This document shows positions 19,252-27,428 of a stretch of DNA of 34,288 bases, piece after piece. The number at the start of each line of letters is the position of its first letter. The stretch's first letter is position 1. The notes beneath the pieces were generated by a model, which searched no databases, had not been told where the DNA came from, and saw only the letters and a program-made list of their open reading frames with translations. This DNA comes from Acidobacteriota bacterium. GTDB lineage: Bacteria > Acidobacteriota > Blastocatellia > HR10 > J050. Position numbers and translations under genes: made by a program. The stretch is taken from NCBI GenBank assembly GCA_003696865.1, contig RFHM01000249.1:1-34288 (forward strand), given 5' to 3'.

Positions 19252-21306
19252 ATGGCATATCGGCTCGGTATCGATGTTGGAGGAACGTTCACCGATCTTC
19301 TCTTGCTCGATGTGCAGTCGGGGAAGACGTTCCTGGTGAAGACACCGTCCACGCCACAAGACCCCTCTGTGGGGATCATGGAGGGCATCGAACGGATATG
19401 TCAGGTGGCTGGGCTGTCGCCCGGTGAGATCGCGCAAGTCCTGCACGGAACCACGGTGGCCACCAACGCCGTTCTGGAAGGGAAGGGCGCGCGCGTGGGA
19501 TTATTGACCACGGAAGGGTATCGTTACATTTTGCATCTGGCGAGATCGTGGACGCCGGGGCCCTTGTTCGGGTGGATCATCATGAAGAAGCCCGAGCCAT
19601 TGGCGGCCATCGAAGACACCCGGGAAGTGGAAGAGCGGCTCTCGCCCACGGGAGAGGTCGTTCGTCCATTGAATGAAGAGAAGGTTCGGCGGGACATCAT
19701 CGATCTGCGAGATCGGGGCATCGAGTCGTTGACCGTCTCCTTGCTCCATTCTTATGCCAATCCCGTTCACGAGCGGCGCATCAAGGAACTGGCTGCCGAA
19801 CTCTGTCCCGATATTCCCATCTCGATTTCCTCTGAGATCCTGCCCGAGTTTCGAGAGTATGAGCGGACGTTGACCACGGTGATGAATGCTTACGTCAAAC
19901 CCAAAGTTCGTTCCTACTTTCTCAATTTCGAGCGGAAACTCAGAGAGGCGGGTATCAATTCGGTGGTCAATGTAGTGCGGTCCGACGGAGGGCTGATGAC
20001 CTTGCGGGCGGCACAAGATCGACCGGTGTATGGATTGCTGTCAGGGCCTGCTGGTGGGGTTGTGGCTGCTGCCTATGTGGGCAGGTTGGCTGGCCATCCA
20101 TCGGTTCTTTCGCTGGATATGGGGGGGACCTCGACCGATGTCGCTCTCACGCGCAATGGTCAATTGACCATCGCCCGAGAGACGAAGGTCGGATACTATC
20201 CGGTGAAGTCTCCATCGGTCGACGTTCAAACCATTGGTGCCGGCGGTGGGAGCATAGCTCACGTCCCCGAGGTCACCGGAGCCTTACGCGTTGGACCGCA
20301 GAGTGCCGGAGCCGATCCTGGGCCCGCTTGCTACGGTCGAGGCGGACAAGAAGCGACGGTGACCGATGCCAATCTGGTGTTGGGACATTTGCCCCCTCAA
20401 CTGGTCGGAGGCGAGATGAGCTTGGATGTCGATGCGGCTCATCGCGCCGTCGAGCGCATTGGGCGCCGCCTGGGACTCGATGTCCATCAAGCCGCTCAAG
20501 GTATTCTCGACATCGTTAACGAGAATATGTTTGGTGCTCTTCGATTGGTCTCGGTCGAGCGGGGCATCGATCCCAGGGAATTCGCGCTGGTCGCTTTTGG
20601 AGGGGCTGGCCCCATGCATGCCAATGCTCTCGGCAGGCTGATCGGTTCTTGGCCGGTGATCATTCCTCCCGACCCTGGCGTGCTCTCGGCGTTGGGATTT
20701 CTCATCTCCGAGTTCAAGAACGAGTTTGCGCAAACGTTCATTCGCGTCATGGATGATCGGCTGACTCTGGACGAGGTGCTCTCCACCATGGATCGCCTGG
20801 GCGAGGAAGCCCGGCAGTGGTTGATCGAGGAGGGGATTCCCCCTCAGGACCAGGACATCCGATTCAATATCGATGTGCGCTATTACCGTCAGGGGTATGA
20901 GATCCCGTTGGATGTGACTCACGACCAGCTTCGGCGGGAAGGGCTCGCCTCGCTCAAACGGCGTTTCGATGAGATTCACCATCAGTTGTATGGCTTCATT
21001 CCGGCAACGCCCATGGAACTGGTCAATATTCGCGCTATCGGCGTCGGTCGCATCAAACACTTCGAGCTCCACAAACACGAACCAGCCCCCGGTGAGGCCG
21101 CTGAGGCGATCATCGATCAGCATCGGATCTACTTCGATGGGGAGTTCATTCCCACGCCGATTTACGACCGATCGCGCTTGGGCGTGGGGCACCAACTCAC
21201 CGGTCCGGCCATCATTACTCAGTACGATACCACGACGGTGGTGCTCCCCGGATATCAGTGTACGGTGGACGAATACTTGAACTTGCTCATTCGACCGCAG
21301 ACTTGA
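19252..21306 (+). CDS. hyuA: Hydantoinase/oxoprolinase A subunit (HyuA-like), copy 2
   Basis: Same motifs as copy 1 in the same order (LGIDVGGTFTDLLLL, HGTTVATNAVLEGKGA, LPEFREYERTLTTVMNAYV, SLDMGGTSTDVAL, FGGAGPMHANAL). Confidence 0.93.
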   Translation: MAYRLGIDVGGTFTDLLLLDVQSGKTFLVKTPSTPQDPSVGIMEGIERICQVAGLSPGEIAQVLHGTTVATNAVLEGKGARVGLLTTEGYRYILHLARSWTPGPLFGWIIMKKPEPLAAIEDTREVEERLSPTGEVVRPLNEEKVRRDIIDLRDRGIESLTVSLLHSYANPVHERRIKELAAELCPDIPISISSEILPEFREYERTLTTVMNAYVKPKVRSYFLNFERKLREAGINSVVNVVRSDGGLMTLRAAQDRPVYGLLSGPAGGVVAAAYVGRLAGHPSVLSLDMGGTSTDVALTRNGQLTIARETKVGYYPVKSPSVDVQTIGAGGGSIAHVPEVTGALRVGPQSAGADPGPACYGRGGQEATVTDANLVLGHLPPQLVGGEMSLDVDAAHRAVERIGRRLGLDVHQAAQGILDIVNENMFGALRLVSVERGIDPREFALVAFGGAGPMHANALGRLIGSWPVIIPPDPGVLSALGFLISEFKNEFAQTFIRVMDDRLTLDEVLSTMDRLGEEARQWLIEEGIPPQDQDIRFNIDVRYYRQGYEIPLDVTHDQLRREGLASLKRRFDEIHHQLYGFIPATPMELVNIRAIGVGRIKHFELHKHEPAPGEAAEAIIDQHRIYFDGEFIPTPIYDRSRLGVGHQLTGPAIITQYDTTTVVLPGYQCTVDEYLNLLIRPQT

Positions 21307-21456
21307 GAGAGTGCGCCTGGTTCGAGATCGTGGGGTTGATTGCGGAGAATGAACGAGGCGCCATGGACGTCGACGACGAGCCGACGGTCGGTCAGAAGGC
21401 GAGGGCGTCCGGAACGCCATGCCATTCATTGACCACTTCTCAGGGAGGATATAGGG

Positions 21457-23253
21457 ATGACTCAACGGACAGCGGTGAGCATTGATCCCATCACCTTGGA
21501 TATCATCGAGAGTGCGCTCAAGAACGCGCGCTTCGAAATGGATGCCGTCCTCTATCGAACGGCGATGTCGCCGAGCGTTCGTGAGCAGCACGATGAATTT
21601 CCCATGATCACCGATCCTGATGGCCGGATGGTCGTCGGTCAGTTCGGATCATACATTCCCGAACTGTTGAAAGACTTCGGTCCCATCGAAGAGGGGGACG
21701 TCATTCTGATGAGTGATCCCTATGAATGTGCGGGCTCCATCTCTCATTTGAACGACTGGATGGTCATTTATCCGATCTTTTATGATGGCCAGCGGGTCGG
21801 TTTCTCATCACTGTTCGGGCACATGATGGATGTCGGTGGGCCGGTGCCGGGCAGTCAGCCTCAGCATGCGACGACCATTTTTGGTGAAGGGTTGCGCATT
21901 CCGCCGGTGAAGTTGTTCGAACGGGGGAAGCTGAACGAATCGCTGCTCAAGCTCATTCTCCACAATGTGCGCACGCCGGAGATGAATCGGAGCGACCTCA
22001 TGGGCATCATTGCCGGTTGTCGCGTGGCCGCCCGGCGGGTGCAAGAGCTTTGTGATCGATTCGGAAAAGAGACGTATCTGGCCGCCTGCCAGGAGCTGTT
22101 GGATCGTACCCGTCGGGCCATGGCCAAGCTCATCCGACGCTATATCAAGGAAAAGAAGAAGACGTTCATCGATTGGGTGGATGAGGATGGGTTGGGGAAT
22201 GGACCGTTCAAGATGCAGCTCACCGTCTGGCGGGAAGGAGAGAAGGCCTATTTCGATTTCACCGGCACGTCGCGACAGGCTCCGGGCCCGATCAATTTTC
22301 ATATCAACGAGGGATTGATGAAGATGTTCTGTGGGGTCTATTTGATCATGAACACGGATCCTCAGATTCTGTTCAATGATGGATTCTACGATCTGTTCGA
22401 AGTCATCCTCCCCAAGGGGACGATCATGAATCCGGAGTTTCCGGCGGCGGTGGGGAATCGACTCAATACGCACACGCGGATGTTTGATGTGCTGAGTGGA
22501 GCGCTGGGCCTTCACGATCGGCAACTGGGCATGGCCGCTGGCTATGGGACGAGTCCCTACTTCGTGTACAGCGGTCGAGATCGTCGGGGGAACTACTTCC
22601 AGTTGGTCGAACTCCTGTTTGGCGGCATTCCAGGACGCCCTCACGATGACGGGTTGGATGGACACTCGTGGTGGCCGCTGTTCACGGCCAACGCCACCGA
22701 GTATCTGGAGAGCTACTACCCGGTTCGCATCGAACAGTATTACCCGCGACGAGACACCGGTGGGCCGGGGCGCCATCGAGGGGGAACGGGGATATTGAAG
22801 AAGTATACCTTCCTCGAACCGGGCGAGGTGTCCATCAATGATGATCGCCACATCACCCATCCTTGGGGTATTTGGGGAGGGCGACACGGGGGACGCTCTT
22901 ACAAGAAGCTCATCAAGAGAGACGGAACGGAGATCGAACTCCCGGCGCAAAAAGACTTCATTCGCGTCGAGCCGGGCGACCAGTTACTGTTCTGTACGGC
23001 CGGTGCGGGAGGATGGGGTGATCCGTTAGAACGCGCTCCTCATCGCGTGTGGTTGGATGTCATTCGCGGATTGGTCTCCATCGAACAGGCGCGGGACGGG
23101 TATGGAGTGGTGATCGACGAGCGAACGATGGAACTCGATGAACGGGCGACCGAGGAACTCCGCGCCAAAATGCGAGAGAAACGGGGCCCGCTACCAGATT
23201 TCGACTTCGGCCCTCGACCGGAGGTGATTCCACCGTCCGAATGGCAAGGATAA
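21457..23253 (+). CDS. hyuB: Hydantoinase B/oxoprolinase subunit (HyuB-like), copy 2
   Basis: TLDIIESALKNARFEMDAVLYRTAMSPSVREQHDEFPMI; DPYECAGSISHLNDW; GRHRGGTGILKKYTF; CTAGAGGWGDPLERAPHRV. SD CAGGGAGGATATAGGG. Confidence 0.93.
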   Translation: MTQRTAVSIDPITLDIIESALKNARFEMDAVLYRTAMSPSVREQHDEFPMITDPDGRMVVGQFGSYIPELLKDFGPIEEGDVILMSDPYECAGSISHLNDWMVIYPIFYDGQRVGFSSLFGHMMDVGGPVPGSQPQHATTIFGEGLRIPPVKLFERGKLNESLLKLILHNVRTPEMNRSDLMGIIAGCRVAARRVQELCDRFGKETYLAACQELLDRTRRAMAKLIRRYIKEKKKTFIDWVDEDGLGNGPFKMQLTVWREGEKAYFDFTGTSRQAPGPINFHINEGLMKMFCGVYLIMNTDPQILFNDGFYDLFEVILPKGTIMNPEFPAAVGNRLNTHTRMFDVLSGALGLHDRQLGMAAGYGTSPYFVYSGRDRRGNYFQLVELLFGGIPGRPHDDGLDGHSWWPLFTANATEYLESYYPVRIEQYYPRRDTGGPGRHRGGTGILKKYTFLEPGEVSINDDRHITHPWGIWGGRHGGRSYKKLIKRDGTEIELPAQKDFIRVEPGDQLLFCTAGAGGWGDPLERAPHRVWLDVIRGLVSIEQARDGYGVVIDERTMELDERATEELRAKMREKRGPLPDFDFGPRPEVIPPSEWQG

Positions 23254-23570
23254 GGGAACTTCTGGTCATCGGAGCGGCGGCGAGAGCCCGGTTGATCCCT
23301 TCGGCGAGCACATGCTATGGTAAGAATCGGCGTGAGTCACAGCCGAGGCAGGTGGATCGCATCGAGCGGAGGTGGCGATTTTTCGTTCCCGATTTTGGGG
23401 AGAGGAGTAGTGAAACGCGAGATGGGTAGAGCGATATTCAAAGGTCTGGGGCGGTGAGGATGTGGCTCGTCCACATCCGGAGCGGCCTGAATGAGAGTTC
23501 CCCTCCATCCCCCTCGCAGGCAGCGCCGCCCCAGGCATGCGGATGTGCTCGGGATCAATAGCGAGAGCGA

Positions 23571-24440
23571 ATGAAGCTCAAAGTAGCATTGGTTCAGATT
23601 TGTTCAACGGAGGATGTCCGGCGAAACTGCGCACGAGCGCTAGAGTGGATTGAGGCGGCGGCGCAACGTGGCGCGCGCTGGGTTTTGTTCCCCGAGAATA
23701 CGTGCTACATTCGTGGAGAGAATGATCCGGTGAGCTGGAGCGAGCCGCTGGATGGGCCGATTGTCGAGTCGTTCTGCCGGGCGGCGCAGAGATGGGGTAT
23801 CTACGTGTTGCTGGGGAGCATGCCCGAGCCGATTCCTGGTTCGACGAAGGTGTACAACACGTCTCTCCTCATCGGGCCGGAAGGGGACATCCTGGCTGCT
23901 TACCGCAAGCTCCATCTGTTCGATGCCGTCCTGCCCGATGGTCGGGTTCTGAGCGAATCGCGATTCGTGGAGAAGGGCGACGATCTCGCGCTGGCCCATG
24001 TTGATGGAGTGACCGTTGGATTGAGCATATGCTACGACCTTCGCTTTCCCGAACTCTATCGAGCGTTGACGGTTGCTGGGGCAGAGGTGTTGACGGTTCC
24101 CTCGGCATTCACCGTACCCACGGGACAGGCTCACTGGGAGATCCTCCTTCGTTCTCGGGCAATTGAAAATCAGGCCTTTGTGCTGGCTCCGGCGCAAACG
24201 GGGCAACATACGTCGTCGCGTCGCAGCTATGGGCACAGCATGATCATAGACCCCTGGGGGAGAGTGATCGCGGCGGTCGGACAGGAGGAGACAGTGGTGG
24301 AAGCAGAACTGGAGATGGATCAGGTTCGGCAAATTCGCCGGCGCATGCCCTGTTTGCGTCATCGCCGCTTCGATATTGTTGGACCGAACGAAGGGCATCC
24401 AGACGCGGCTCGCGGCGGGGAAAGAGGGGGACATGTTTGA
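23571..24440 (+). CDS. Nitrilase/carbon-nitrogen hydrolase (Nit1/Nit2-like)
   Basis: Catalytic triad motifs FPENTCY (Glu), YRKLHLFD (Lys), LSICYDLRFPELYR (Cys). Confidence 0.92.
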   Translation: MKLKVALVQICSTEDVRRNCARALEWIEAAAQRGARWVLFPENTCYIRGENDPVSWSEPLDGPIVESFCRAAQRWGIYVLLGSMPEPIPGSTKVYNTSLLIGPEGDILAAYRKLHLFDAVLPDGRVLSESRFVEKGDDLALAHVDGVTVGLSICYDLRFPELYRALTVAGAEVLTVPSAFTVPTGQAHWEILLRSRAIENQAFVLAPAQTGQHTSSRRSYGHSMIIDPWGRVIAAVGQEETVVEAELEMDQVRQIRRRMPCLRHRRFDIVGPNEGHPDAARGGERGGHV

Positions 24441-24507
24441 GCGAGTTCGGGATGCGAGCAATCTGCGTGGGGAAGAATGAAACTCGCGTCCGATAACAGA
24501 TAAAATT

Positions 24508-24972
24508 ATGCCCGCACACAACCCGAACGAACCTTGCAGATTCTGTCTCATCGCCCACGGCCAAGACCTCAGTCACACTGTTTTTGAGGACCAGTACTCC
24601 CTGGCCTTCCTCGATTACCGCCCACTATTTCCAGGCCACACCCTCCTGATTCCCAAGCAACACTACGAAACGTTACTCGATGTCCCTTCGGCGCTGATTG
24701 AACCTCTCTTCACCAATGTACAATTGATTGCCAGAGCTTTGGAAGTGGGCCTCGGTGCTCAAGGCTCATTCATCGCCATCAACAACCGCGTGAGCCAAAG
24801 CGTCCCTCACCTTCATATCCACATTGTCCCACGGCGACGAAAGGATGGCCTGAAAGGTTTCTTCTGGCCTCGTCAGCGTTATAAGGATGAAAGAGAGATG
24901 GTCGAGGTTCGGGAGAAGCTCCGACGAGCCATTCGGTCATTGAAACGCCACCGGACGCCACACCACGGGTGA
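24508..24972 (+). CDS. HIT-family (histidine triad) nucleotide-binding protein
   Basis: CRFCLI near N-terminus; FPGHTLLIPKQHYETLLDV; histidine triad HLHIHIVP. Confidence 0.92.
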   Translation: MPAHNPNEPCRFCLIAHGQDLSHTVFEDQYSLAFLDYRPLFPGHTLLIPKQHYETLLDVPSALIEPLFTNVQLIARALEVGLGAQGSFIAINNRVSQSVPHLHIHIVPRRRKDGLKGFFWPRQRYKDEREMVEVREKLRRAIRSLKRHRTPHHG

Positions 24973-24981
24973 ATCCGCGGC

Positions 24982-25014
24982 AAAAATCAAAATTAATAAT
25001 TGCTATTGATTTTT
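24982..25014. promoter_or_regulatory. Operator-like inverted repeat upstream of the PerR-like gene
   Basis: AAAAATCAA (24982-24990) and TTGATTTTT (25006-25014) are perfect inverted repeats; overlap the putative -35; related to the dps upstream site. Confidence 0.55.
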
Positions 25015-25034
25015 CTCAGCCGTTCGGCTATACT
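25006..25034 (+). promoter_or_regulatory. Sigma70-type promoter for the PerR-like gene: TTGATT-N17-TATACT
   Basis: TTGATT 25006-25011, 17-bp spacer, TATACT 25029-25034; the start codon is at 25046. Confidence 0.6.
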
Positions 25035-25045
25035 TATCGCTCCTT

Positions 25046-25498
25046 ATGGCCAAGACGTCGACATCACTCCGCAGAAGCGACGAGGGAAGGGAAGCGCTGA
25101 GGGAGAGACTCCAGGCTAAGGGGTATCACCTCACCCGCCAACGCATGGCCGTTTACGAAGCGTTGAGTCGTATCCCGCATCATCCCACGGCGGAAGAAGT
25201 CTTTTTAGCGGTAAAAAAGCGACTTCCTCGCATTAGTCTGGCGACGGTGTACAAGAATCTCGAAGCGCTGGTTCAATGTGGAGCGGCGGCGAAGCTCACA
25301 TACGGGGGAGATTCGGCACGTTACGACATTCGAACCGATCATCACGACCACGTTCGTTGTTTGAGATGTGGCAAGATTTGGGATATTGAACCTCGCGCGG
25401 GCTCGTCACGAGTCACGCCGATGGAGCTTCCCAAGGGGTTTCAGGTGCTCGAATGTCGTGTGGAATTCGTCGGTTACTGCCGATCGTGCCGGAGGTAG
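25046..25498 (+). CDS. Fur-family metalloregulator, PerR-like
   Basis: LTRQRMAVYEAL...HPTAEEVFLAVKKRLPRISLATVYKNLEAL; TDHHDHVRCLRCGKIWDIEP; VGYCRSC (two CxxC). Confidence 0.9.
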   Translation: MAKTSTSLRRSDEGREALRERLQAKGYHLTRQRMAVYEALSRIPHHPTAEEVFLAVKKRLPRISLATVYKNLEALVQCGAAAKLTYGGDSARYDIRTDHHDHVRCLRCGKIWDIEPRAGSSRVTPMELPKGFQVLECRVEFVGYCRSCRR

Positions 25499-25517
25499 CC
25501 GAGGGTGTTTTTTTCGC

Positions 25518-25539
25518 CAAGAATCAATAGTAATTCTTG
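25518..25539. promoter_or_regulatory. Operator-like palindrome upstream of dps
   Basis: CAAGAAT-N8-ATTCTTG, perfect 7-bp arms, ~30 bp before the dps start. Confidence 0.6.
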
Positions 25540-25570
25540 TTTTTCATTCAATGCAGAAAGGAGATTAACG

Positions 25571-26050
25571 ATGGCAGCAAACATTGGATTAACCGATGAG
25601 CAACGGCAGGGAGTGATTCAAATCCTGAATACTCTGTTGGCCGATGAATATGTCCTCTACACGAAAACGCGCAACGCGCACTGGAACGTTGTGGGGCCGC
25701 ACTTCAGTCAACTCCACAGCTTCTTCGAAGAACAGTATCAACAACTGGAACAGATCATTGATGATGTGGCCGAGCGCGTTCGCAGTCTGGATGGCCGGGC
25801 ATGGGGTACGTTGCGGGAATTCGTCGAACAAACCCGGTTAAGAGAAAACCCGGGATCGTATCCTGGAGCTCGAGAAATGCTGGCCGATCTGCTGGCCGAT
25901 CACGAGACGATCATTCGACATCTCAGAGAAGATCTGGAAACCTGTGAAAAAGAGTACCACGATATGGGAACTAATGACTTCCTCACCGGGCTCATGGAAA
26001 CCCACGAGAAGATGGCCTGGATGCTTCGAGCCCATCTGGAGGGAGAGTGA
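25571..26050 (+). CDS. dps: Dps-family ferritin-like DNA-protection protein
   Basis: ATG 25571 after AAAGGAGATTAACG. LNTLLADEYVLYTKTRNAHWNVVGPHFSQLHSFFEEQYQQLEQIIDDVAERVRSLDGRAWGTL typical Dps ferroxidase region. Confidence 0.93.
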   Translation: MAANIGLTDEQRQGVIQILNTLLADEYVLYTKTRNAHWNVVGPHFSQLHSFFEEQYQQLEQIIDDVAERVRSLDGRAWGTLREFVEQTRLRENPGSYPGAREMLADLLADHETIIRHLREDLETCEKEYHDMGTNDFLTGLMETHEKMAWMLRAHLEGE

Positions 26051-26197
26051 CGATGGTCGAAGGGGACTTTCCCCTTGATGAGCGGAGAAAGGTTTGAGCG
26101 GAAGGCGAGCGATAGGTGTCCGGCCTCAGAGGGATGTCGGACGAATGGACCCGTCCCGACCGAGGTTCTCCTGATGCCCCGCGCGCTCGGAAAATGA

Positions 26198-26227
26198 TTG
26201 ACAAGGCCGAATATCGATCGATATAAT
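26198..26227 (+). promoter_or_regulatory. Consensus sigma70-type promoter TTGACA-N18-TATAAT
   Basis: TTGACA 26198-26203; TATAAT 26222-26227; upstream of the ctaA-ctaB-coxIII cluster. Confidence 0.75.
26211..26224. promoter_or_regulatory. 14-bp perfect palindrome ATATCGATCGATAT overlapping the promoter spacer and -10
   Basis: Direct reading; reverse complement is identical. Confidence 0.45.
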
Positions 26228-26459
26228 GCGCCGTTAGTGGAGCGAGGGACGGGTCATCCCGAAACCAGACTCGAGGCTCACGGGCATTGAAGATCGACGT
26301 AACAGGAAGAACGTGTGTTGATCGAACCTGTATGGGACCGGCCCAGATAGAGCACAGTCTGGTTCGAGGCGCCCGTCTTCGTAGGTTGCTTCACGAGAGC
26401 AACGCGGTCGATGGAGAACTGCACGTCGAGTGCCAGTCATGGAAGAGGGAGGATCACCG
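26228..26459 (+). other. Long, potentially structured 5' leader of the heme A synthase mRNA
   Basis: Complementary arms AACCAGACT (26263-26271)/AGTCTGGTT (26356-26364) and GCGCC (26228-26232)/GGCGC (26368-26372). Confidence 0.35.
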
Positions 26460-27428
26460 ATGGAATCGATCATTCAGCGATATTCAGGGTTACACCGGCT
26501 CGCCATCGCTACGACGATCGCCACATTCTTCTTGATTCTTATTGGGGCGGATGTCACCAGTCACGAAGCGGGGGATTCTGTGCCCGACTGGCCGCTGGCC
26601 TTCGGTCGGCTCGTCCCCTGGGCTCATCTGCAAGGCGGAGCGATCTACGAGTACACGCATCGCGTCATTGGAGCGATTGTCGGGTTGCTGATGATTGCCC
26701 TGACGATCGGGCTCTGGCGAAAGGAGTCGCGCCGCTGGGTTCGCCTCATTGGAGGGGCTGGTTTGATCCTCGTCATTCTTCAGGGAGTGATGGGAGGCAT
26801 TCGAGTCCTGCTCGTTGAATACCGATTAACCACGGCTATCATTCATGCGCTGCTCGCTCAACTCTTTCTCGGACTGGTGGTGAGTCTGGTCGTTTTCACA
26901 TCGCCCGCCTGGTTCAAAGCAGAAGAGATGAAGTCTCATCGCCTCACCTCTACGCCTATGGCATTATACGCCTTGGTGGTGGCGACGCTATCGCTATTCG
27001 TTCAACTCGTTCTGGGCGCCGCTTTTCGACACGGCGGGCTTGGCATTCTCCCTCACATCATCGGTGCGGTGGTGGTCACCGTGCTCATCGGGTGGGCGCT
27101 CTTTGCTTCCATACGAACGGCAGCTCAGGCATCGGCATCGCTCCCGGCCGAAAACTTTACCACCTATCTCACCCGGCCAGTACGTTGGGCGATCTGGTTG
27201 ATGCTCATCCAACTTGCCTCGGGGATCGCTGCCTACCTGACCCGACTGGCGTCGATGACGGCGCCTCACCCATTGGCTTCCATGATCTGGTCGACCATCA
27301 CTCATGTTACTGTGGGAGCAGCGGTCCTCGCCGTGATGGTCGTGCTCACACTGCGAATGTACCGCTTTCTCTCACTCACGGGTGTCCTTGCTGATACCAG
27401 CTCAACCCCTCAAGGAGCGACGCCATGA
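26460..27428 (+). CDS. ctaA: Heme A synthase (COX15/CtaA family)
   Basis: ATG 26460 after GGGAGGATCACCG (ORF track uses GTG 26430). TSHEAGDSVPDWPLAFG, YEYTHRVIGAIVG, IIHALLAQLFLGL, LPHIIGAVVV; multi-TM. Confidence 0.93.
   Translation: MESIIQRYSGLHRLAIATTIATFFLILIGADVTSHEAGDSVPDWPLAFGRLVPWAHLQGGAIYEYTHRVIGAIVGLLMIALTIGLWRKESRRWVRLIGGAGLILVILQGVMGGIRVLLVEYRLTTAIIHALLAQLFLGLVVSLVVFTSPAWFKAEEMKSHRLTSTPMALYALVVATLSLFVQLVLGAAFRHGGLGILPHIIGAVVVTVLIGWALFASIRTAAQASASLPAENFTTYLTRPVRWAIWLMLIQLASGIAAYLTRLASMTAPHPLASMIWSTITHVTVGAAVLAVMVVLTLRMYRFLSLTGVLADTSSTPQGATP

Noticed and set aside
20284-21591. 435-aa minus-strand ORF
   Set aside because: Antisense to hyuA copy 2, which has clear family motifs; sequence is low-complexity in character and no SD supports it. 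Shadow ORF of GC-rich coding DNA.
21808-22950. 380-aa minus-strand ORF
   Set aside because: Antisense shadow of hyuB copy 2; no recognisable domain.
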